DNA of 64,000 nt from Peribacillus deserti (lineage in GTDB: Bacteria; Bacillota; Bacilli; Bacillales; DSM-1321): positions 1 to 64,000 of the forward strand of contig NZ_PGUY01000048.1 of the NCBI RefSeq assembly GCF_002863585.1. The letters run 5' to 3'. This document shows positions 25,708 through 34,467 of the stretch, piece after piece. Position 1 is the stretch's first letter. Every line of letters begins with the position of its first letter. Made by a program: the position numbers and the translations under genes. The notes under the pieces were generated by a model. The model worked only from the letters and a program-made list of their open reading frames with translations, had not been told where the DNA came from and did no database searches.

Positions 25708-25933
25708 GGCTCTTTTCTAAAAGATTGTTGTTTTTTAATAGTTCGGTGAACCTACCCTATTGTTAAACAGGTTGATTGGAACGTAAGGTGCGAGACTCCT
25801 GCGGGAGCAGCGGGACAGGTGAGACCCCACAGGCGAAGCCGAGGAGGCTCAGCGCCCGCCCCGCGGAAAGCGAGCATCCTGTAGTGGACATCAACCCCGA
25901 TGTTCAATAACAACAAAGTTTGCGAAAACAGCC
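25708..25933 (+). mobile_element. MITE-like element R1, reference copy with perfect 8-bp duplication
   Basis: 226 bp. Left GGCTCTTTTCTAAAAGATTG and, reversed, right GGCTGTTTTCGCAAAC share an imperfect inverted repeat that continues with TTGTTGTT and GGTTGAT inward. Duplication ATTTATTA at 25700-25707 and 25934-25941. GC-rich middle with small hairpins (CTCCTGCGGGAG, GGCGAAGCC). No coding capacity. Confidence 0.92.
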
Positions 25934-25959
25934 ATTTATTAAGATTGGGGAACGCCTGA

Positions 25960-26583
25960 ATGACAGTCATTATAAAAGATAAAATTTTCTGGTCCGGATT
26001 GGTTCTTGCTCACCTTGGGATTTTTGCAAGCTATTATTCCGTCCGCGGGTTTTGGGGAACTTATACAGCAGCAAGTGCATGTCTGGCCGTATTTGCCCTA
26101 TTTGCCGGAGAACCGCGGTCCATACGGTTTCCGTTCAGAAAATTCATGATCGGGATCCTTTCTGGACTGATCCTTTATGGTATTTTCTATGCAGGCCTAA
26201 CGCTTTTAACATTCCTTAATATCGACCTTGCACAAGCGGCAGATCAGCTTTACTTATTCTACAAGCCGGAAGTTTTATGGCAGTATCTTGTTTTAGTCCT
26301 CCTTCTTATTCCTGCTGAAGAACTATTCTGGCGGAGTTTTATCCAAGGAAGACTGTCTCGCCATTTTCCTGGACATGTTTGTATCCTGCTCTCTTCCCTA
26401 CTCTATACCCTGCCTATGTTTTATTCAAAAAATGCAGCCATGGTGCTGGCAGGTCTTACTGCTGGATTGTTATGGGGAATTCTTTTTCAGCGGACCAGGA
26501 GTTTAGGAGTTGTAATCGTGTCTCATTTGACATTTGATATTTTCCTATTGATTCTACTTCCCTTGGAAAGCGGGCAGCATTAA
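25960..26583 (+). CDS. CPBP (CAAX-protease-like) membrane protein
   Basis: 207 residues with about six membrane helices. The first motif of the family, EExxxR, is present (EELFWRSF near 125) and the last helix has SHLTFD, matching motif 3. Motif 2, normally FxxxH, reads LYTLPMF, so its His seems missing. Known members cleave prenylated or peptide substrates or serve in bacteriocin self-immunity; activity here is uncertain. ATG with weak GGGGAA site; the R1 element ends only 26 bases upstream, so the promoter must lie in or beyond the element. Confidence 0.8.
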   Translation: MTVIIKDKIFWSGLVLAHLGIFASYYSVRGFWGTYTAASACLAVFALFAGEPRSIRFPFRKFMIGILSGLILYGIFYAGLTLLTFLNIDLAQAADQLYLFYKPEVLWQYLVLVLLLIPAEELFWRSFIQGRLSRHFPGHVCILLSSLLYTLPMFYSKNAAMVLAGLTAGLLWGILFQRTRSLGVVIVSHLTFDIFLLILLPLESGQH

Positions 26584-26755
26584 ATTACGACCAAATACCC
26601 CTTATCAAAATTTTACATTTTTTTTATAATAAGGAAACAGGCTTTTAAATTAATACATTGTAACATTTTGTTCCTGAGGCTCGTCTACTCCTGTAGAAGA
26701 ATACAAAAATGAAGGGAACGGTCATCTTAGGACTACACATTAGGAGGTTAAAATC

Positions 26756-27421
26756 ATGCTAAAATTCAGCAAAATACTACTCGGAACAGGAATTCTAGCC
26801 TTAAGTCTGGCAGGCTGCGGAACGGCAGAACAAGAATCTTCTGCACCAAAAAAAGAAACGGCAGAACACAAAGATCACAATGCAGGCAAGCCTTCACAGG
26901 ATACTAAGAAAAATCCTGCAACTGAACCGGCTTCCTCCGAAAAACAGAACACGATGAGAGTGATGGAACAAAATTTGCAATATAAAATGAACGGAGCAGA
27001 CAAACAAGAAACGGCATTCTTAAAAAATAGTGATAATCAGCATTTCTCTATGTATGTCCTTCCTGGTTATGAATTGTCAGCCGAAGAGCCTGGCAAGGAT
27101 ATCGTATTTCTAAAAGATCAGGATAGTGTGTATATGAGGATAGAACTTCTTTCAAATCCAGTCTGGCAGGAAGAAGAGGAAATGGCCAAAGCCCAGCTTA
27201 TGGCAGTATCCGATAAAATTAGCACTCCCGCCCTTCCCAATTTTGACGTGAAAAATGCAGCAGCATTTGAAGCCTCCAATGATGAGGAAAATGTAACGGT
27301 TGTAATCATTAAGGATACTAATAATCCAGTTAAACTGACTATGTTTACAAATAAGGATCAAGATCATCGTTCTGCTATGCTTGAAATGGCCAAAACGATT
27401 TTGAAGAAGCCTTCTAACTAG
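26756..27421 (+). CDS. Putative lipoprotein of unknown function
   Basis: 221 residues; TAGGAGG six to eight bases before ATG. Lipoprotein signal MLKFSKILLGTGILALSLAGC, then a hydrophilic Lys/Glu/Ser/Pro linker to about residue 60. A folded domain (MRVMEQNLQYKMNGADKQE, FSMYVLPGYELSAEEPG, VYMRIELL, VTVVIIKDTNNPVKLTMFTN) follows to the end. Expected at the outer face of the membrane. I do not recognise the family, though the alternation suggests a beta-rich fold. 173 bases after the CPBP gene, so probably its own promoter. Confidence 0.82.
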   Translation: MLKFSKILLGTGILALSLAGCGTAEQESSAPKKETAEHKDHNAGKPSQDTKKNPATEPASSEKQNTMRVMEQNLQYKMNGADKQETAFLKNSDNQHFSMYVLPGYELSAEEPGKDIVFLKDQDSVYMRIELLSNPVWQEEEEMAKAQLMAVSDKISTPALPNFDVKNAAAFEASNDEENVTVVIIKDTNNPVKLTMFTNKDQDHRSAMLEMAKTILKKPSN

Positions 27422-27536
27422 AAGAGGAGGACGGTCTCTAGATAAAAAGCCGCACTTTTTTTGGGGAAAGCTGACTCCCGAAAGGTATAAGAAAACGGCA
27501 GCAAAAAGCCTGCGCCGAATACTTATAATATAAGCT

Positions 27537-27569
27537 AAAACGCCTGTTTTCTTCTACACAGGCGTTTTC
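27537..27569. terminator. Bidirectional terminator between the lipoprotein and ykvI genes
   Basis: AAAACGCCTGT pairs with ACAGGCGTTTT around a ten-base loop. It overlaps the last codons of ykvI. Confidence 0.85.
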
Positions 27570-28609
27570 TTTTTTGTTCGCCCTGCGCGAAGCCAAATTA
27601 AAATAAGGAATAATACACTGATTTTTCCGAAGAGCGGATATAAATAAGAAAGCAAATTTCCGTAATCTATTAAACTTAGGATATAGGAAGTTAAAAAAAG
27701 GATTAATAGAATAAAAATAGAAGGAATCTTTATATAGGATCTCAATTGCCGTTCTAATCCAAATAAGTTCCCAATCACTGAAGTAAAAATTTCCCCATAA
27801 ACGACCATAATATAAATCCAGTAAAAATTGCTGGCTATATGTTTCATGATTTCAGCCGTTGGAATTTCATATTGAAGGACTCCTGGAAGACTGATCAATG
27901 AAATGTGACTGGTGATTAAGATCAGTGTGAGGAATAGCCCTCCCATAATTGCGCCTGCTTTAATGGTCTTTTCGTCGCCAATATCGCTGGCTACCGGGAC
28001 GAGCACAGCCTGTGAAAGCGCAAGATTAAATGCTGTGTACAGGAACGGAGAAGTAACCGGTCCCCAGTAGCTGGTTATGTCAGGAATGGCAAAGAAAACA
28101 TCCATGATTCCTCCGCCTTTTAGCGACAGTACACACATTAAGATACTAAAAAAAATCATAATGGGCACTACAAAAACATTAACCGCGAATAAGCCCTTGA
28201 TCCCCCCGAGCAGAACAAGCAAAGAAAGAACCATGGTCAGCACTACTCCAATTGTCTTCGTGATTCCCAGCTGCTCCTGGAAAACGGCTCCTGCTCCTGA
28301 AAACATGACAGAAGTGACCCCGAGCAGCATGATAAAAAAAAGTATATTTAATATATGACCAAAGGTTTGGCCAAATATAAAGATATTAAATTCTTCGTAT
28401 GACTTAGCTCCTGTCTTTAAAGCCAAAAGCATGAGCTTGGTCCCAGTAAAAACAAAAAGAACACCTGCCGCGAGAATGCTTAAGAAGCCTAAAAATCCAA
28501 AACGAGTAAAAAACTCCACAATCTCTCTTCCTGTAGCAAACCCGGCACCTACTACTGTGCCAATATACACCGAAGAAATCTGAAAGGCTCCGGTCCATCT
28601 AACTTTCAT
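27554..28609 (-). CDS. ykvI: YkvI-family membrane transporter-like protein
   Basis: 351 residues with about ten membrane helices. The start IGTVVGAGFATGREIVEFFTRFG is typical of YkvI proteins, which belong to the amino-acid/polyamine or sodium-solute-like superfamily (LeuT-fold). Substrate unknown. Length and placement between ykvS and mhqR agree with the B. subtilis order I recall. Basic tail RAGRTKKKTPV. Divergent from the histidine kinase gene over a 236-bp AT-rich gap. Confidence 0.87.
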   Translation of the reverse strand: MKVRWTGAFQISSVYIGTVVGAGFATGREIVEFFTRFGFLGFLSILAAGVLFVFTGTKLMLLALKTGAKSYEEFNIFIFGQTFGHILNILFFIMLLGVTSVMFSGAGAVFQEQLGITKTIGVVLTMVLSLLVLLGGIKGLFAVNVFVVPIMIFFSILMCVLSLKGGGIMDVFFAIPDITSYWGPVTSPFLYTAFNLALSQAVLVPVASDIGDEKTIKAGAIMGGLFLTLILITSHISLISLPGVLQYEIPTAEIMKHIASNFYWIYIMVVYGEIFTSVIGNLFGLERQLRSYIKIPSIFILLILFLTSYILSLIDYGNLLSYLYPLFGKISVLFLILIWLRAGRTKKKTPV

Positions 28610-28845
28610 AGATTCTCCCCCTCTAATGTATGTATATGAAGGGAAGATAAGTTTTAGACAAGCTTACACAAGTCTTACCCGCTAAACTTTTTGTTTAAAA
28701 AAATGTATTTTTTTACATTTTATTTAAAAAACAAAAGATAATACCAGATAATTCATATAGTGTATGAATTTAAATTGTATAAATGCTGGTCATTCTGTAA
28801 AATAAAGAAGAAAAATGCTGGAAATTGTAGAAAGGTATCTAATTT

Positions 28846-30423
28846 ATGGATAAAAATGCCCTAAGGCACAAAAGAAATAAATCATTGATTCAATTTTTAT
28901 GGATCATAAATATTTTAGATTACTTATTTTATATTTATTATGAGCAGGACTATAAAATTCTCTGGCCGCCTGTTGGATTAATCCTTTGCCTGGCAGTTAC
29001 CGTTCTCTATTTGACAAAAATGCGCTCAGAATACTTGATGTACCTTTTGCTATTTTCTATATTTGGGTACACGTTTTACCTGAACATGATATATCCAAAT
29101 TTAATTAATTACTTGTTTCTATACTCAGGCATTATCGTTTCTTCCTTTTACTTAAGCACCGGCCTGCTGGTATTTTCAAGCGCAGCTTCTTTTCTGCTGA
29201 TGACCATCGTTTATTTTATTAATAAAAATTATACATTCGATTATAGAGGGTATGAAGATTTCCCCTATTTTATATTATTCGGAATTTTCATTTCTACCCT
29301 TCTCTTTCTGCTTCTTCGCTTTACCAACAATTTATGGAATAAAGCAGCGGAAAATGAACAAAGAACGAAGAAAGATCTGCAGTCTACCAAATCCTATTTT
29401 GAATCACTGTTTACGTATTCAAGGGATGCGATTTGCATATTGGATAGGCAGGGTAACTTCCTGGAAGTGAATGAAGCTTTTCAAAAATTGTATTCTTATT
29501 CCTTCAAGGGGCAAAAACAGATGGCTTTCAGTGATTTTTTTACTGCTAATGACGAAATTGTGCTGTGGGATATTATAGATAAGGTAAAATTCGGAGAAAG
29601 CATTGGAAGTCTTGAATTGAGAAGGGGATCTTCCCAACATAGTAATGCTATTTTAGGAGAAGCAACGGTCTCTCCGATTTACAGCAGCCATGATGAATTG
29701 ATTGCCATAGCGGTCATCATCAGGGATATAACGGAAAAGAGACTTATGGAAGAATATATGAGGAACTCAGAAAAGTTAAAAGTGACTGGAGAAATAGCAG
29801 CAGGGGTAGCCCACGAAATTCGAAATCCGCTGACAGTTATCGGCGGCTTTATTCAGATGCTTCGGGAGGAAGACGGTCCTAATCGTCACTACTATTCCAT
29901 TATTCATTCCGAGATTAACAGGATGAATGACATCATCAGTGAATTTCTCATTCTGGCTAAACCCCAGATATATACCCTTAAAATTCAAAATATTAAGGAA
30001 TTGGCGGAGGAGGTAGTCCTTCTCTTTCAATCTGAATCTAATTTTAAAAACGTAGATGTGCAGTTAACAGCTGCCCCCGAATATCTCCCCATTCTCTGCG
30101 AGGGCAATCAGCTTAAGCAAGTATTTATTAATCTGTTGAAAAACAGCTTTGAAGCGCTGCCCGATGGCGGAAAGATACACATTGAGATTGGGAAGGATGA
30201 ACATGCCACAGAAATAATAATAGAAGATAATGGAACAGGAATCCCTGAACACGTTCTTTCTAATATAGGCAAGCCTTTTTATACCACAAAAGAGGACGGT
30301 ACTGGCCTCGGGTTTATGATAACTGAAAGAATTATCGAGATGCATAAGGGAACCCTTCAGATTGAAAGTGAAGTGGGCAAAGGCACCCGGGTTCAGATTA
30401 TTCTTCCTGGCTTCGACAAATGA
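28846..30423 (+). CDS. Membrane-bound PAS sensor histidine kinase (sporulation-kinase type)
   Basis: 525 residues. About six N-terminal helices without an extracellular domain (20-165), a PAS domain about 185-300 (SYFESLFTYSRDAICILDR; VIIRDITEKR), HisKA with phospho-acceptor His in GVAHEIRNPLTVIGGF near 322, and an HATPase_c domain with N box NLLKNSFEALP, G1 DNGTGIP and G2 GTGLGF. The HEIRNPLT box and TM layout resemble phosphorelay kinases of the Kin group (KinB-like topology). No response-regulator gene is adjacent, as expected for orphan kinases feeding Spo0F. In B. subtilis kinD lies next to mhqR, but the sensor part here differs. Confidence 0.88.
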   Translation: MDKNALRHKRNKSLIQFLWIINILDYLFYIYYEQDYKILWPPVGLILCLAVTVLYLTKMRSEYLMYLLLFSIFGYTFYLNMIYPNLINYLFLYSGIIVSSFYLSTGLLVFSSAASFLLMTIVYFINKNYTFDYRGYEDFPYFILFGIFISTLLFLLLRFTNNLWNKAAENEQRTKKDLQSTKSYFESLFTYSRDAICILDRQGNFLEVNEAFQKLYSYSFKGQKQMAFSDFFTANDEIVLWDIIDKVKFGESIGSLELRRGSSQHSNAILGEATVSPIYSSHDELIAIAVIIRDITEKRLMEEYMRNSEKLKVTGEIAAGVAHEIRNPLTVIGGFIQMLREEDGPNRHYYSIIHSEINRMNDIISEFLILAKPQIYTLKIQNIKELAEEVVLLFQSESNFKNVDVQLTAAPEYLPILCEGNQLKQVFINLLKNSFEALPDGGKIHIEIGKDEHATEIIIEDNGTGIPEHVLSNIGKPFYTTKEDGTGLGFMITERIIEMHKGTLQIESEVGKGTRVQIILPGFDK

Positions 30424-30496
30424 AAAGAGAGAGCAAAGTCTGGAGGCTGCTGAAAAACTTACGTTTTGAAAATTTGAGGATATAATACAAAATTAA

Positions 30497-30542
30497 AAAG
30501 GCATCCTATCGTTCAATTATGAACAGTAGGGTGCCTTTTTTC
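30497..30542. terminator. Hairpin terminator between kinase gene and transposase remnant
   Basis: AAAGGCATCCTATCGTTC pairs with GAACAGTAGGGTGCCTTT, with T-runs on both strands. Inside the insertion-sequence end. Confidence 0.75.
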
Positions 30543-30553
30543 CTTGTAATTCT

Positions 30554-31747
30554 TTAGTTGGATTCTTTCATTAGCGTAAGTATTCGCTTCAGATTTACAG
30601 CGAATATCGTCATTGCACCTTGCATTTGCATGCCAAGCAGACCCGACGATGATGCCACATCATACCCGTGTCTATGTTTTAGTTCACTATTCTTCGCTTC
30701 AATTTTATAGCGTTCTTTCGCTTTTACTTTAAAGGTTTCGCTATTTTGGAACGCTTCTTGTTCGGTATGTTCTGTGGATTTAATGGTCACAGAATACGTC
30801 TTACTTTTTGAACCATCCTTAAAACATCCATCTTTGAAGGGACATACCTTACATTTTTCTATATCAAAGTAATACGTCTGACTCTGGTTCGCCCCTTTAC
30901 TCTTACCTGTGCGAGCCTTGCGGATCGCCATATGGCCTGCCTTACAAACGTACATACCTGCATCTTTATTAAACTCAAATTCATCTTCTTTTTTTCGTAC
31001 ACCATTCGTGATTAAAGGATGTAATTTTGAAACCAATTGTAATTCATGATTTTTCGCATATTGGATATTGTTTTTCTCTGAATAAGCTGTATCACCAATA
31101 ACGGTGTCAATTTTCATTCCTGTTTCTAGACTTTTCTCAATTAATTCTTGAAGATATTTGCCATCACTCTTTTCTCCTGTAGTAACGAGTGCAGCTGTAA
31201 TAATGCGTTCATCATTTATAGCGATGTGTGTCTTATAACCAAAGAAAGAAGAATCCGCCGTTTTATGACCTATGCGAGCATCTGGATCTGCTGATAAGTA
31301 AAGTTGCTCATGATGGTCTTCGACCATTTCTTTTAAATAATTGAGTTTCTCTTTAATACTCGGATATTTACGAATTGTTTCCTCTGCTTCGACGGTTTCA
31401 ATGACTTCGCGACAATAGTTCAGCTCAGCTTCTAAATCATTCGTCGTGTTTTTGGCCGGGAACTTTTCTTTCATTTTTTCATTCACTTGATATACAGCTT
31501 TTCTTAGGTTTTTGGATTTCTCCATTAATATTTCTTTAGGTGATTTTTGATTATACCTAGCCTTTGTATGAGTAGCATCAACAATAATCGTTTTACTTTG
31601 GATAAGCGCTTTCTCCAGTGTGATTTCGACTGTCTTATGTATGAGCAAGTCCAATAAACCCACGTCTTGAAGGCGGAGTTTACGGAATTTCGTTAGTGAA
31701 CTTGGATTAATAACAGGGTCTTCCGGTGCCATATCGAGGAAATATTT
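30554..31747 (-). pseudogene. IS1182-family transposase, N-terminally truncated
   Basis: The open frame from ATG 31732 gives 392 residues: IIVDATHTKARYNQ near 55 and ADSSFFGYKTH near 160 are typical IS4/IS1182 DDE segments, a Cys-rich block (KCKVCPFKDGCF) lies near 295, and the tail is AKNSELKHRHGYD plus MTIFAVNLKRIL. Full-length relatives have about 95 more residues before MAPEDPVI. The codons just upstream still read KYFLD as in relatives; then the frame meets TAA at 31757-31759, inside array C. The enzyme therefore lacks its N-terminal DNA-binding part. No internal frameshift is seen in the remaining part. Confidence 0.88.
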
Positions 31748-31757
31748 AACTAAACTT

Positions 31758-31880
31758 TATGCTGATATTTCCATACTTTATGCTTAAATCCATAAATCGT
31801 ATGCTTAACTTCTTATGTTTATGCTTCTGTATCGGTAAATATGATTGTTTTTTGCAGGTTATGCTTATTCTCATAAACTC
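31758..31880 (+). repeat. Phased array C: last six units of a TATGCTTA array
   Basis: Cores start at 31758, 31779, 31800, 31820, 31840 (TATGA) and 31860: steps 21,21,20,20,20. This equals the final five steps of arrays A and B, as if units 1-3 had been lost at the junction with the truncated insertion sequence. Confidence 0.88.
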
Positions 31881-32116
31881 TTGATTAAGCCTGGCAGCGA
31901 TTGGCTTCTTGCTTAACAAAGCGGCATCAACAAACTTCCCTATAATTCTACCATGCCGTACTTAAGCTTAATGCTGACCATCCTTAACATACCATGGCAC
32001 CGCACACGCTTACCAAAAGGAATATAAAACAAAGCTTCCCCATCCCTTGAAACTCATGCGGTAATGCACTATACTTTTATGTTCTCTTCTGCCATATCAC
32101 TCTACACTAAAACATA

Positions 32117-32153
32117 AACAAAGACCACAGACACCCCGTCCATGGTCTTTGTT
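32117..32153 (-). terminator. Terminator of the oligoendopeptidase gene
   Basis: On the minus strand CAAAGACCATGGACGG folds onto the GTCTGTGGTCTTTG arm and continues TTTATG; eight bases after the stop. Confidence 0.8.
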
Positions 32154-32160
32154 TCATCAC

Positions 32161-33855
32161 TTAAAGTGCGGTGTCATCAACTGAATCCAGCCATGCTGAG
32201 ATTTCACCTGATACGGATTCTACTGTACCTTTCTCAAAAGGGGACTGCAGGTTAGCTGTCTCTACAAGCCTTAAGAACGACTGGCTTCCGCCTTGCTTAC
32301 AGAGATGCAGATAATCCTGCCATGCGTTCTCCTGGTTTTCTCTGGACCGCTTCCAGAATTGGAACGCACAGATCTGTGCTAAAGTGTAGTCGATATAATA
32401 AAATGGTGTGCCATAAATGTGGCCCTGACGCTGCCAGAAGCCGCCTTTTTCAAGGAAGTCCATTCCATCATAGTCGCGGTGCGGCAGATACTTCTTCTCC
32501 AGATTCCTCCAGGCTGTTTTTCTTTCTTCAGGAGTGGCTTCTGGATTTTCATATACAAAATGCTGGAATTCATCAACTGCAACTCCATAAGGCAAGAACA
32601 ATAGTGCCTCACTTAGATGGGTATATTTATATTTTTCCGTGTCTTCTTCAAAGAACAGGTCCATCCATGGCCATGTTAAAAATTCCATGCTCATCGAATG
32701 GATTTCGCATGCCTCATACGTTGGCCATGTATATTCCGGTATTTCAAAATCTCTGCTCATATACACCTGGAACGCGTGTCCCGCTTCGTGAGTCAGAACA
32801 TCGATATCCCCAGACGTACCTGTGAAGTTGGAGAAGATAAATGGAGCATTATAGTTTTTAATAAACGTACAATATCCACCGCCGGCTTTACCTTTTTTAG
32901 CAACTAAATCCATTAATCCATCTTCAATCATCATCTGGAAGAATTCTTTAGTTTCCTTGGAAAGTTCGCTGTACATTTTTCTTCCGTTTTCAATAATCCA
33001 GTCAGGCTCTCCCTTAGGGTTGGCATTTCCAGATTTGAATTTGAAGCTTTCATCATAGAACTTCAGCTTGTCTACACCTATTCTTTTTGCCTGGCGCTCC
33101 CTTAATTTAGTCGCGATCGGCACTATATAGTCCTTTACCTGCTGACGGAAGACCGCCACCATTTCGGCATTGTAATCCGTGCGGGCCATACGGTAATATC
33201 CCAGCTCCACGAAGTTTTTATATCCCAGAGTTTTGGCAATCTCTGTTCGTACTTTTACAAGATTATCATAAATTTCGTCCAGCTTATCCGCATGTTCAGA
33301 CATGAAGCTGTTTCTTGCCTCATTGGCCTTCCTGCGCATATCTCTGTCCTCGGATTCAGCAAACGGCTGGAGCTGTACAAACGTTCTTTCTTCACCTTCA
33401 AACATAATTTTTGCTGAGGCCATAAGCTGTTTATATTCAGTGGCAAGCTTATTTTCCCTTTGCTGCAAAGTAATGATTTCAGGAGAAAACGTCTTAAGCT
33501 GAGCTTCGGCAAGATCAAACAGCTGACTGCCCCACTTTTCTTCCAGCTGATCTCTGAATTTAGAACCTGTCAGTGCTTGATAATACTTTGAGACATATTC
33601 CTCAAGTTCAGGAGCGATCTCATCCAGAAAATCCTGCTCTGCTTTGTAAAATTCATCATTCGTGTCCACCGTATGCCTGATATAACAGATGTTTACCATT
33701 GTATCGACATTGCCACGTATTTCATTAATCTGCTCCATAATTTCATTCTGTTCGTCTGCGGACCCAGCATTTGTAAACCGGTCAATAGCAGCAGACAGCT
33801 TGTCTTTCACATCTTTGATATCAGGGCGCTTGTATTCAAATTGCTCAAACTTCAT
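32161..33855 (-). CDS. M3-family oligoendopeptidase (PepF-like)
   Basis: 564 residues; ATG with GAAGGAAGTG upstream. The zinc motif HExxH lies in VLTHEAGHAFQVYMS near residue 357, with the third ligand Glu in YEACEIHSMSMEFL about 28 residues later. Long helical N-terminal part, no signal peptide: a cytoplasmic thermolysin-clan peptidase cutting oligopeptides, of the M3B subfamily used by Bacilli. Single gene with its own terminator. Substrate range is unknown; peptide turnover is the family role. Confidence 0.93.
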   Translation of the reverse strand: MKFEQFEYKRPDIKDVKDKLSAAIDRFTNAGSADEQNEIMEQINEIRGNVDTMVNICYIRHTVDTNDEFYKAEQDFLDEIAPELEEYVSKYYQALTGSKFRDQLEEKWGSQLFDLAEAQLKTFSPEIITLQQRENKLATEYKQLMASAKIMFEGEERTFVQLQPFAESEDRDMRRKANEARNSFMSEHADKLDEIYDNLVKVRTEIAKTLGYKNFVELGYYRMARTDYNAEMVAVFRQQVKDYIVPIATKLRERQAKRIGVDKLKFYDESFKFKSGNANPKGEPDWIIENGRKMYSELSKETKEFFQMMIEDGLMDLVAKKGKAGGGYCTFIKNYNAPFIFSNFTGTSGDIDVLTHEAGHAFQVYMSRDFEIPEYTWPTYEACEIHSMSMEFLTWPWMDLFFEEDTEKYKYTHLSEALLFLPYGVAVDEFQHFVYENPEATPEERKTAWRNLEKKYLPHRDYDGMDFLEKGGFWQRQGHIYGTPFYYIDYTLAQICAFQFWKRSRENQENAWQDYLHLCKQGGSQSFLRLVETANLQSPFEKGTVESVSGEISAWLDSVDDTAL

Positions 33856-33925
33856 ATAAAAACACTTCCTTCAATTTAATCCATAACTTATTCTATCATT
33901 TGCAGAATAAATCCTTTTAATTTTA

Positions 33926-34459
33926 GGCTGTTTTCGTAAACTTTGTTGTTAAAGAACAAGGGGGTTGATTGGAACGTGAGGATGCTCGCGGACCTTAGGG
34001 GCGGGCGCTGAGCCTCCTCGGCTTCGCCTGTGGGGTCTTACCTGATCGAAAGGCGGAGGACGGTGCTTTTCAAGAAAAGAGCCATCCAAAAGCTAAATGA
34101 TGATCTTTTTTAATTAGAGGCAAAACGCTAAAAGAAAAGCAGACACCTGATAAAGAAGACTTGCTGATTGGCAAGCGACAGCGAAGACAGAAGCTTAGTA
34201 GCCCTTACCACGCTCGTAACGCCACGTCCTGTGGCCCCGCCTGGCTCGCACATCCTGTGCATCGTACGTTAGCCAAGCATAAGACGAGCTGGCTGTGGGG
34301 AGTGCCTTTCTTTCCATAGACGGATTGGCTTATGACTCGAGTGTCTCAGCTTGGAGCCGGATCGAGGAGTCTCGCACCTTACGTTCCAATCAACCTTTTT
34401 AACAATAGAATAGGTTCACAGAACTTAGTAAAAAACAACAATCTTTAATAAAAATAGCC
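33926..34459 (-). mobile_element. MITE-like element R1, composite 534-bp copy with perfect 8-bp duplication
   Basis: Ends GGCTGTTTTCGTAAAC and AATAAAAATAGCC; inner inverted arms GTTGATTGGAACGTGAGG and TACGTTCCAATCAACC. Duplication TAATTTTA at 33918-33925 and 34460-34467, the latter touching the stop codon of the membrane-protein gene. The interior holds an extra block of about 300 bp with ACGGATTGGCTTATGACTCG, also seen in copy 24672 and near 18990. No transposase. Confidence 0.87.
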
Positions 34460-34467
34460 TAATTTTA

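Larger units (their letters stand above)
30442..31750 (-). mobile_element. IS1182-type insertion sequence, 5'-truncated remnant
   Basis: Right end possibly at GGAGGCTGCTGAAAAACTT (30442-30460). It contains a transposase lacking its first 90-100 codons. The left boundary coincides with phased array C, which lacks its first three units. No matching inverted repeat is found on that side, so the element cannot move by itself. Confidence 0.7.
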
